Shown here one piece after another: positions 24,065 through 30,771 of a stretch of DNA of 33,077 nt; within the stretch, counting starts at the first letter, position 1, and every line of letters starts with the position of its first letter. The notes beneath the pieces are model-generated. The model was not told the DNA's origin, ran no database searches, and worked only from the letters and a program-made list of their open reading frames with translations. Position numbers and translations under genes: made by a program. Origin of the DNA: Prevotella sp. (lineage in GTDB: Bacteria; Bacteroidota; Bacteroidia; Bacteroidales; Bacteroidaceae); assembly GCA_017475265.1 (NCBI GenBank), contig JAFVFY010000036.1, positions 1 through 33,077 on the forward strand, in the 5' to 3' direction.

Positions 24065-26212
24065 ATGTACAAACCATTGTTCTTGAAGCGCGAGATGCTC
24101 GTGTTCCGCCAATTCCAGCGGAAGGGCTACTCGCTCTTTGCATGTCTGGGTCGCGAGGTCATTATCTCCGTGCTCAGCGTCGCCACGCTCTCGGCCACTA
24201 AGGCTGCTGGCATCAGCGATGAGGTGTGGCGTGTAGACTCCGCCGGACATGTCAGGGAGGTGTTTCTTAGTGACGTTGGCGTCACTGGCTCCCGAGCGCC
24301 GCTGGCTACGAGCCAGGCGGCTCGCATGGTAACTGTACTGAGCCGTGAGGACATTGCGCAGGCGCCAGTACAAAGTGTTAACGATTTGCTGAAGTACGCC
24401 GTCGGCGTCGATGTGCGACAACGAGGAGCCCTTGGCTCCCAGACCGACGTCTCCATCCGTGGCGGCACGCAGGAGCAAATCACCGTACTGCTTAACGGCG
24501 TCAACATTGGCGACCCGCAGACGGGGCATAATACCCTCGACCTGCCCTGTCAGCTCGAAGATATTGTGCGTATAGAAGTGCTCGAAGGCCCTGCCGGACG
24601 GGTCTACGGAACGTCCTCGCTCGTTGGAGCCATCAATATTGTTACGACAAGCCTCCCCCAACCCCTCCAAAAGAGGGGAGAAGTGAAGCTGGAGGCTGGT
24701 TCCTACGGCTATGCCAAGGCTGCCTTTACAGCAAGCCTCCCCCAATGGCGGGAGGTTGGAGGGGGCCTCTCTGCAAGCTATTCCCGTTCCGACGGTTACT
24801 CTCGCTCCCGTTCAGGCAACCTGAATACTGGCTATAGTGGTTCAAAGGCTTTCTATCAGGGAGCCTACGACACCCGTGGCCTTCGTGTAAACTGGCATCT
24901 GGGACTTTCAGACCGAGGGTGGGGGAGTGGCACCTTCTATGCTACGCCCCGTTGGCAGGCTGACGAGCAGTATGAGCACACCACGAAGCTCTTCGCCGAT
25001 GTGCAAGCAGACCTTTCTGCTGGAGGGGATTTGCAATCCCCGACCTTCCACCTACAGCCCGCCATCTACTGGCAGCAGCATCGCGACCGCTACGAGGGCT
25101 ACCACGACCGTCCCGACCTCATGCCCTATAATTATAATAGGTGTGACGTCTACGGCGTAAAGGTCAACGGCTATTTCGACTCTCCGCTGGGGCGTACCGC
25201 CATTGGTGCCGAGCTTCGCAACGAGGACCTTGTCAGCGGCAACCTTGGCGAGCCGCTTTTCCGTACCCATCACATCAACGGTACCGACCGTGACTATACC
25301 CTCGGCATTAACCGCACGAACATCTCCGCTCACCTCGAGCACAACGTCCTGCTGCGCCGTCTTACCGTCTCGGCAGGCTTTGTGGCAGCGAAGAGTTCTT
25401 GGAGCGACATGAACATGACCCTCTATCCTGGCATCGATCTCAGTTATCGTATCCCGTTCAACGTCCAACGTTCAAGGGGACTTGCAAACGGCTCAAGGGG
25501 ATTTGCAATCCCCGTCACGCTGAAACTTTTCGCTGGCTGGAACACTTCCCTGCGGTTGCCCACGTTCACCGAGATGTACTACAAGCTGCAAGGCTATGCC
25601 GCCGACCCTCACCTGAAGCCCGAGGAGATGCAGGCCTTGGAGGTAGGCGCACAGCTAGCCACGCCTCATGTCGAAGCCAAGACCACACTCTTCCATCATC
25701 ACGGCCGCAACATGATTGACTGGGTGATGGACACCTCCCTGGGCGATGCCGCCGTATGGCAGAGCGTCAACCACACGCGTATCAACACTACAGGACTCGA
25801 AATCTCGCTTTCCACACAGTTCTCCCCTCTTACCGCTCATCTCTCCTACACCTATCTTTCTCAGGACAAACACCTGTCGGATGGCCTCGTGTCGCAATAT
25901 GCCCTGGAGTATCTTCGCCACAAGCTCGTGGCCACCATTCAGGCACCCCTCTGGCGTAACCTTAGTGGCCGACTCGGATTACGCTGGCAAGACCGCAAAG
26001 GCACCTACACAACCTTCTCTGGTGACCTGTGTCCCTACCGTCCCTACGCCCTCATGGATGCCCGTCTGTCCTGGGTGCAATCCCGTATCACCCTCTATGC
26101 CGAGGCCAGCAACCTCCTTAACAACCGCTCCTACGTAGACTTCGGCAACGTGCCACAGCCTGGCCGCTGGCTTGTGGTTGGATTCAGCTGGCGATACGTT
26201 AATCTTCCATAA
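24065..26212 (+). CDS. TonB-dependent outer-membrane receptor (BtuB-like)
   Basis: This 715-residue receptor has an unusually long basic leader (KREMLVFRQFQRKGYSLFACLGREVIISVLSV split over about residues 8-40) ending in a signal-peptide-like segment, a style seen in Bacteroidetes BtuB-like receptors. A plug domain (about 70-180: VSIRGG ... VLLNGVNIGDPQTG ... VYGTSSLVGAINIVT) and a 22-strand barrel follow. The ligand cannot be named. The gene is 17 bp after tamL, probably co-transcribed. It carries at least four in-frame repeat-derived insertions in extracellular or periplasmic loops: two C5AA/G5 hairpin elements (24651-24766) and two palindrome elements (25025-25041, 25463-25513). Confidence 0.9.
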   Translation: MYKPLFLKREMLVFRQFQRKGYSLFACLGREVIISVLSVATLSATKAAGISDEVWRVDSAGHVREVFLSDVGVTGSRAPLATSQAARMVTVLSREDIAQAPVQSVNDLLKYAVGVDVRQRGALGSQTDVSIRGGTQEQITVLLNGVNIGDPQTGHNTLDLPCQLEDIVRIEVLEGPAGRVYGTSSLVGAINIVTTSLPQPLQKRGEVKLEAGSYGYAKAAFTASLPQWREVGGGLSASYSRSDGYSRSRSGNLNTGYSGSKAFYQGAYDTRGLRVNWHLGLSDRGWGSGTFYATPRWQADEQYEHTTKLFADVQADLSAGGDLQSPTFHLQPAIYWQQHRDRYEGYHDRPDLMPYNYNRCDVYGVKVNGYFDSPLGRTAIGAELRNEDLVSGNLGEPLFRTHHINGTDRDYTLGINRTNISAHLEHNVLLRRLTVSAGFVAAKSSWSDMNMTLYPGIDLSYRIPFNVQRSRGLANGSRGFAIPVTLKLFAGWNTSLRLPTFTEMYYKLQGYAADPHLKPEEMQALEVGAQLATPHVEAKTTLFHHHGRNMIDWVMDTSLGDAAVWQSVNHTRINTTGLEISLSTQFSPLTAHLSYTYLSQDKHLSDGLVSQYALEYLRHKLVATIQAPLWRNLSGRLGLRWQDRKGTYTTFSGDLCPYRPYALMDARLSWVQSRITLYAEASNLLNNRSYVDFGNVPQPGRWLVVGFSWRYVNLP
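24651..24766 (+). repeat. Two GCCTCCCCCAA hairpin elements inside the TonB receptor gene
   Basis: The first copy (24651-24680) has CCCCTC and GAGGGG as stem arms around CAAAA. The second (24735-24766) has GCCTCCCCCAA and TTGGAGGGGGC as imperfect inverted arms. Both are read as SLPQ followed by variable residues. A related C-rich/G-rich hairpin lies in the intergenic region at 4905-4925. Confidence 0.65.
25025..25041 (+). repeat. 17-bp palindrome GGGGATTTGCAATCCCC, copy in TonB receptor gene
   Basis: The imperfect palindrome is preceded by a short G-rich run and is read in frame as GDLQSP, the same frame as the GH51 copy at 19188-19204. Confidence 0.8.
25463..25513 (+). repeat. Compound repeat: heptamers, half palindrome, full 17-bp palindrome
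   Basis: CAACGTC-CAACGTT heptamers lead into CAAGGGGACTTGCAAACGG (a half or decayed palindrome), then CTCAAGGGGATTTGCAATCCCC with an exact 17-mer at 25497-25513. Here the 17-mer is read as RGFAIP, a different frame from the copies at 25025 and 19188. Confidence 0.8.
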
Positions 26213-26215
26213 TCG

Positions 26216-26247
26216 TTTCGTGGTTACAAGCTTTTTTCGTACTTTTG
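26216..26247 (+). promoter_or_regulatory. Promoter for GH28 gene
   Basis: TTTC at 26216-26219 (one mismatch to TTTG), 20 bp, then TACTTTTG at 26240-26247. The GH28 ATG is 43 bp downstream. Confidence 0.55.
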
Positions 26248-26289
26248 CCGAAAAATAGGATTACTAACTATCACTAAACTATACCCCCG

Positions 26290-27636
26290 ATGAAACAGAC
26301 AATGATTCTGGCCCTGGCGCTGCTCATGGCGTGCACGATGGCCTACGGAAAGAAGAAAGTAGAGAAACAGGAGCTATGGCCCAACGGCGAGCCAATGGCC
26401 GAGTGGTTTCGTGACACGACGAAAGTGAAGGTGCAAGACCTGGGACGGCAGTATGTGCTGACCAGCTACGGTGTGCGCCAGGGCACCACCGACATCCAGA
26501 CAAAGGCTATCCAGGCCGTCATCGACAAGGCTGCCAGCGAGGGCGGTGGCGTCATTGTAGTGCCGAAGGGGACGTTCTACTCAGGTAGTCTCTTCTTCAA
26601 GCAGGGCACGCATCTGCACCTGCAGGAGGGCGCGGTGCTGAAAGGCTCAGACCGCATACGCGACTTCGAGATTCGTGAGACACGCATAGAGGGGCAGACG
26701 TGCAAGTACTTCGTGGCCCTGGTGAACGCCGACGGGCTGGATGGCTTCACCATCACCGGAAAGGGTACCATCGACGGCAACGGAGAGTCGTACTGGGAGC
26801 AGTTCTGGATTCGCCGTCAATGGAATCGCCAATGCACGAACAAGGACGAGCAGCGCCCACGACTGACATACATCTCCAATTGCAAGAACGTCACCGTGCA
26901 GGACGTGCGGCTCATCAACTCGCCCTTCTGGACGAACCACGTGTACCGCTCAGACCATGTGCGCTACCTCGACCTCTACATCTACTCTTCGACGCAGGAC
27001 ATCAAGGGTCCGTCGACCGATGCCGTCGACATCGATGTGTGTCACGACGTGGTGGTGCGCGGATGCTACATGAACGTCAACGACGACGCCGTGGTGCTGA
27101 AGGGTGGCAAGGGTACCTTCGCCGACCAGGCGCCGGAGAATGGACCCTGCTATAACATATTGGTGGAGAATTGCCATTACGGCACCGTTCATGGTTGTAT
27201 GACGCTCGGCTCGGAGTCGGTACACGACTGGAACGTCATCATGCGTCGTTGTCAGGTGGACGATGCCCATCGTGTTCTCTGGCTGAAAATGCGACCCGAT
27301 ACGCCACAACACTATGAGTATGTCACCGTAGACGAGATGAAGGGCAACACCAAGTCGTTCCTCGTGTGCAAGCCTTGGACGCAATTCTATAACAAAGAGG
27401 AACGTGAGGATATGCCACTCTCGCAATGTAACAATATCACGCTGAGCAACATACACATGGATTGTTCGACCTTTTTCGATGTAGACGGCTCTGACAAGTA
27501 CGCCCTGAAGGACTTCACTTACGAGAACATCGACGTCACGGACAAGGCCAAGGTAAAGGCCTTCTCAGTAAACCCCGTTGTGAACCTCCAGTTGAAGAAC
27601 GTCACCATCAATGGCGAGAAGATAGAGCAACCGTGA
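26290..27636 (+). CDS. Secreted GH28 family polygalacturonase-like enzyme
   Basis: The 448-residue protein has a signal peptide (about 1-20) and a right-handed parallel beta-helix of the GH28 type. Recognisable segments are GGGVIVVPKGTFYSGSLFF near the N-terminus and the active-site set STDAVDID (Asp244, Asp247), NDDAV (Asp265, Asp266) and TVHG (His301). In classical polygalacturonases the motifs are NTD, DD and GHG, so this is a divergent member that may act on another uronate- or rhamnose-containing pectin linkage; the exact substrate is not decided by the sequence. The ribD gene follows 26 bp later and may share the transcript although functionally unrelated. Confidence 0.85.
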   Translation: MKQTMILALALLMACTMAYGKKKVEKQELWPNGEPMAEWFRDTTKVKVQDLGRQYVLTSYGVRQGTTDIQTKAIQAVIDKAASEGGGVIVVPKGTFYSGSLFFKQGTHLHLQEGAVLKGSDRIRDFEIRETRIEGQTCKYFVALVNADGLDGFTITGKGTIDGNGESYWEQFWIRRQWNRQCTNKDEQRPRLTYISNCKNVTVQDVRLINSPFWTNHVYRSDHVRYLDLYIYSSTQDIKGPSTDAVDIDVCHDVVVRGCYMNVNDDAVVLKGGKGTFADQAPENGPCYNILVENCHYGTVHGCMTLGSESVHDWNVIMRRCQVDDAHRVLWLKMRPDTPQHYEYVTVDEMKGNTKSFLVCKPWTQFYNKEEREDMPLSQCNNITLSNIHMDCSTFFDVDGSDKYALKDFTYENIDVTDKAKVKAFSVNPVVNLQLKNVTINGEKIEQP

Positions 27637-27662
27637 TGATTTAGTAGCTGACCTGATGAGAA

Positions 27663-28703
27663 ATGAATACAGACGAGAAGTTCATGCGCCGTTGCCTTCA
27701 ACTGGCACAAAACGGCCGCAACGGAGCACGGCCTAACCCCATGGTAGGGGCGGTGATAGTAGTTCCCTGGGGGCAGGGGGAGGCCCGCATCATCGGTGAG
27801 GGCTATCATGTACGTTGTGGGGAGGGTCATGCCGAGGTGAATGCCTTCGCTTCTGTTAGGCCAGAGGACGAGCACCTGCTCCCTGAGGCCACGATGTACG
27901 TTAGCCTGGAACCCTGTTCCCACTACGGCAAGACGCCGCCCTGCGCCGACCTTATCATCAAGAAAGGAGTGCGCCGCGTGGTGGTGGGGTGTCAGGATGA
28001 TTTCTCCAAGGTGCAGGGACGTGGCATACAGAAGCTGCGCGAGGCAGGTATCTGCGTCACCGTCGGCGTTCTGGAGCAGGAGTGCCGATGGCTTAACCGC
28101 CGGTTCTTCACCTTTCATCGAGAGCATAGGCCTTATATCATCCTGAAATGGGCACAGACGGCCAACGGCTTTATCGATGATGACGGTCGGGCGCTTAAAA
28201 TATCCTCAGACTTCACCCAGATGCTCTGCCACAAGCTTCGCTCCGAGGCTGATGCCATCGCCGTGGGCCGCATCACCAACGATCGGGAGCACCCACAACT
28301 GAATGTCCGCCACTGGTCTACGTACAATGGCCAACGTTCAATGGTCAATGTTCAATGGCCAACGTTCAACGTTCAATGTTCAATGTTCAATGTTCAATGG
28401 TCAATGGTCAATGGTCAATGGTCAATGGCCCGCCAGCCCCGCCGCATCGTCCTGAGTCATGACCATCCTCTCGACCTCGAGGGCCTTTATGCCGACAACG
28501 TGCAGTCGCTCATCGTGGAGGGCGGTGCCAAGACACTTCATTCATTCCTCGATAGTAACCTCTGGGATGAGCTCCGCGTAGAGACAAATCTCGCCCTCAC
28601 CGTCCCCAAGGGAACCCCTGCTCCACTTATTCCTCCAAGCGCCAAGGTCATTGGCAAAGAAATCTACGGAGACAACATCATCACACATTATTATAATATG
28701 TAA
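27663..28703 (+). CDS. ribD: Riboflavin biosynthesis deaminase/reductase RibD
   Basis: RibD carries out the deamination and then the side-chain reduction steps of riboflavin synthesis. The N-terminal deaminase has the zinc site His56-Ala-Glu58, Cys85 and Cys94 (EPCSHYGKTPPC). The reductase half begins near residue 155 (PYIILKWAQTANGFI) and has the late VEGGAKTLHSFLD motif. Between them, residues about 221-256 are encoded by fifteen heptanucleotide repeats and read as NVQ/SMV/W-rich sequence foreign to the family. The insertion is 105 bp, a multiple of three, so the frame is intact; whether the reductase still works is not known. Confidence 0.92.
   Translation: MNTDEKFMRRCLQLAQNGRNGARPNPMVGAVIVVPWGQGEARIIGEGYHVRCGEGHAEVNAFASVRPEDEHLLPEATMYVSLEPCSHYGKTPPCADLIIKKGVRRVVVGCQDDFSKVQGRGIQKLREAGICVTVGVLEQECRWLNRRFFTFHREHRPYIILKWAQTANGFIDDDGRALKISSDFTQMLCHKLRSEADAIAVGRITNDREHPQLNVRHWSTYNGQRSMVNVQWPTFNVQCSMFNVQWSMVNGQWSMARQPRRIVLSHDHPLDLEGLYADNVQSLIVEGGAKTLHSFLDSNLWDELRVETNLALTVPKGTPAPLIPPSAKVIGKEIYGDNIITHYYNM
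28325..28429 (+). repeat. Fifteen-copy heptanucleotide array inside ribD
   Basis: Fifteen back-to-back CAAYGKY 7-mers (CAATGGC, CAACGTT, CAATGGT, CAATGTT) cover 105 bp. Runs of identical units (three CAATGTT, four CAATGGT) are good substrates for slipped-strand mispairing. A one- or two-unit change would shift the frame and remove the rest of the reductase domain. Confidence 0.92.
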
Positions 28704-28727
28704 AGGTGAGGTGATATTAAGGCCTTT

Positions 28728-29269
28728 TCATTTCTCGTCGGATGTGATTTCCCAATGACCACCTTTGTCTGGACCAACACGACGGATGAAACCTTGCTCG
28801 CGGAGATTTTTCAGTTGCCATTCGACCCCCTTGATTGTTATTGTTAGTTTTTCAGCGAGTTCAGATGTTGTGATGTTTGGGTTCTCTCTAATAGCATTAA
28901 AGATTTTCTCCCTAGTTTTCTTCCTAGTTTCCTCCCCAGTTTTCTGGATAGTTGTTTCCCATCCAGATTAACTACCTCCACATCTGAATCCTTCAGGATG
29001 TTCTGGCTCACCTTACTGCTGTTGATGGTATTCCAGAAGTCTTTTAGAATCTTATCTGCGTATTCCACACCATGAATTTCGAACCGCCGGGCAGCGTCTT
29101 TCTCCTTTGGATGCTCATCAACGCCAAGAAGTATCAGTCCGCCAACAGTATTGGAAAAAGCCGAATATGTTTCCCATACTGACTTAGGCACCTCCGCCTT
29201 TGCTCGTTTACACTCCAGAGTCACCCGCTCCCCCTTCCATAGTGCCTCTTTTATCGTTTTCTCGTCCAT
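28728..29269 (-). pseudogene. Remnant of an AlbA_2/Schlafen-type ATP-binding regulator
   Basis: The N-terminal part (29269 to about 28965) encodes a good AlbA_2/Schlafen-like domain (VTLECKRAKAEVPKSVWETYSAFSNTVGGLILLGV). The frame then runs into three RKLG repeats and soon stops at 28844. In the -1 frame (about 28964-28728) lies a typical winged-helix C-terminus (EKIFNAIRENPNITTSELAE ... RRVGPDKGGHWEI). Intact relatives have several hundred residues, including an ATP-binding region, between these two parts, so this looks like an internal deletion plus frameshift. Start at 29269 is chosen; a promoter box lies at 29297-29290. Confidence 0.7.
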
Positions 29270-29289
29270 ATCTCGCTTTGTTTTGACTG

Positions 29290-29297
29290 CAAAAGTA
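29290..29297 (-). promoter_or_regulatory. -7 promoter box for the AlbA_2 remnant
   Basis: TACTTTTG on the minus strand about 20 bp before the ATG at 29269. Confidence 0.45.
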
Positions 29298-29379
29298 ATC
29301 AAAATAATTGACTATAAGCTCTTTTTACGCTAAATTAGCCTCCAATTAGCAACTTTTCATAAAAATATCGGGTAAAAAG

Positions 29380-29411
29380 TTGGCTTATATGAGTTTTTTT
29401 GTTTATCTTTG
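29380..29411 (+). promoter_or_regulatory. Promoter driving the structured leader RNA
   Basis: TTGG at 29380-29383 (approximate -33), 20 bp, then TATCTTTG at 29404-29411. Transcription would begin near 29417-29420, immediately before the first hairpin. Confidence 0.6.
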
Positions 29412-29417
29412 CACTCG

Positions 29418-29739
29418 CATCGAGCCGCAAGGCTCGGAGCTTAGGTGATACTGAGGTATCTGCTGATAATGATTTCGTGGGAACTTAGCAACATTTGCTA
29501 TTTATTCGAAAGAACGTCCTTGAAGCTTGGCCGCAGAAAGACGTAATTACGGAATAAAGAGCAGATGTCCACTTGATACGTGGGCATCTGACTCGTCTGT
29601 AATTACGGGTTAGGCCAAGCACCCAGGGACGTGGACGAGGAAGATTGTCCACGTTCTTTGTGTCTTATAGCGACACGGGTGATTGGCCTGACTGCGCGTT
29701 TCTTTTTGATGCTCCCCATTTGTGTGAACCAAAGAAACG
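29418..29739 (+). ncRNA. Long structured RNA leader upstream of methyltransferase/HNH genes
   Basis: At least seven helices can be drawn. CGAGCC/GGCTCG closes a GCAA tetraloop (29421-29436). GATAC/GTATC lies at 29447-29460 and TAGCA/TGCTA at 29486-29500. A long composite stem follows: ACGTCC 29514-29519 with GGACGT 29627-29632, GCTTGGCC 29525-29532 with GGCCAAGC 29613-29620, CGTAATTAC 29542-29550 with GTAATTACG 29599-29607, and CAGATGTCCAC 29562-29572 with GTGGGCATCTG 29580-29590. Then come ACGTGGAC/GTCCACGT (29629-29654), GTGTC/GACAC (29660-29676) and CGTTTCTTT/AAAGAAACG (29697-29739). The ACGT at 29629-29632 is shared by two exclusive helices. It matches none of tmRNA, RNase P RNA or SRP RNA by eye; a 6S-like or other Bacteroidales RNA family is not excluded. 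Boundaries are approximate. Confidence 0.6.
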
Positions 29740-29747
29740 TGCTACTA

Positions 29748-30770
29748 ATGGTTAAAAGAACAGAGAGATTACAAGGTAGTAAGAACAGACGCGATGACGA
29801 ATATTATACCCTCTACGACGACATTGCCGCAGAGGTACGTCACTATCTGCCACAGCTGCGTGGTAAGCGGATTCTTTGCCCCTGCGACTGGGACGAGAGC
29901 TACAACGAGGAGATTGTCTATAAGGAAGAGGGCTATATCCTTGGACGTAGCTTGTTCTCGCAGGAGGGTACTATCAAAAACATTGACATTGCCCAAACAA
30001 AAGCAAAAATTGAGAAACGGCTTGATATGGTGAAGTGCCAGTTTGTGGAGTATCTACTCAACCAGGCTGAGGAATGGGGCTTCCGTTCCATCAGCGTGAG
30101 TGGTTACAATCCCAAGACTGGCGAAGGCGTCCGCTTTCAGGATATTGACTACAGCCACTATGATGTCATCATCACCAATCCCCCGTTCAGTCAGTTCGAT
30201 GAATTTATAGACATACTCGTGAAGAACAAGAAGCAATTCTTGGTGATTGGTCCTCAGACAGCACCAACGGAAAAAAGTATCATTCACCATTTTCAGAATG
30301 GCAATATACGTGTGGGCTATCATTATCATCTGAGTGGGTTCCGTCGTCCAGATGGTAGCGTACTTCCCAAACAGCATAACACGCCTCGCAGTTCCATGTG
30401 GTACACCAATCTGCAAGTGGATGAAAACGAGAAGCAGATAGTATTGAGTTGTTCCTACGAAGAGAATCCGGAGCGTTATCCACGCTATGTGAACTACGAT
30501 GCAATCGAGGTTCCAACAGTTGCAGAGATACCCTTTGATTATGATGGGGAGATGGGAGTGCCTATTACTTTCATGCAGAAGTATAACCCAAAGCAGTTTG
30601 TAATCATTGGGTCAAGTACCACTTTATGTAAACCCTTAAAAGATATAGTTGAGAAAGATGCGTCTTATACTGGAGGTGGAAATGGACGTTTTTATTTAGC
30701 GTTGGGAAACAAAAAATACCGCAGATTGTTTGATAGAATAGTCATTAAACACAGAAAGGAGGCAGAATAG
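29748..30770 (+). CDS. EcoRI-type adenine-specific DNA methyltransferase
   Basis: The protein (340 residues from ATG 29748) resembles the EcoRI methylase family: SKNRRDDEYYTLYDDI near the N-terminus, the ILCPCDWDES segment (about 42-51), and the catalytic NPPF (144-147, in VIITNPPFSQFDEFID) of N6-adenine methyltransferases. The open frame reaches a GTG at 29631, but that extension lies inside the RNA hairpins and has no family match. It precedes the DUF262-HNH gene by one base, so the two are co-translated in one operon. Likely role: host DNA protection in a restriction-modification-like pair; the recognition sequence is unknown. Confidence 0.85.
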   Translation: MVKRTERLQGSKNRRDDEYYTLYDDIAAEVRHYLPQLRGKRILCPCDWDESYNEEIVYKEEGYILGRSLFSQEGTIKNIDIAQTKAKIEKRLDMVKCQFVEYLLNQAEEWGFRSISVSGYNPKTGEGVRFQDIDYSHYDVIITNPPFSQFDEFIDILVKNKKQFLVIGPQTAPTEKSIIHHFQNGNIRVGYHYHLSGFRRPDGSVLPKQHNTPRSSMWYTNLQVDENEKQIVLSCSYEENPERYPRYVNYDAIEVPTVAEIPFDYDGEMGVPITFMQKYNPKQFVIIGSSTTLCKPLKDIVEKDASYTGGGNGRFYLALGNKKYRRLFDRIVIKHRKEAE

Positions 30771-30771
30771 A

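Noticed and set aside
16123-28703. GH51, CE7, GH28 and TonB genes considered as one polysaccharide utilisation locus
   Set aside because: They are scattered among housekeeping genes with separate promoters, and no susC/susD pair or hybrid two-component regulator is present.
29418-29739. Leader RNA considered as a group II intron, retron or IscB omega-RNA
   Set aside because: No reverse transcriptase, no GUGYG start or domain V-like hairpin, and the HNH protein lacks RuvC motifs and starts with DUF262 instead.
29631-29747. 39-codon N-terminal extension of the methyltransferase from a GTG
   Set aside because: It lies in the RNA hairpins, has no family match, and the ATG at 29748 gives the expected protein start.
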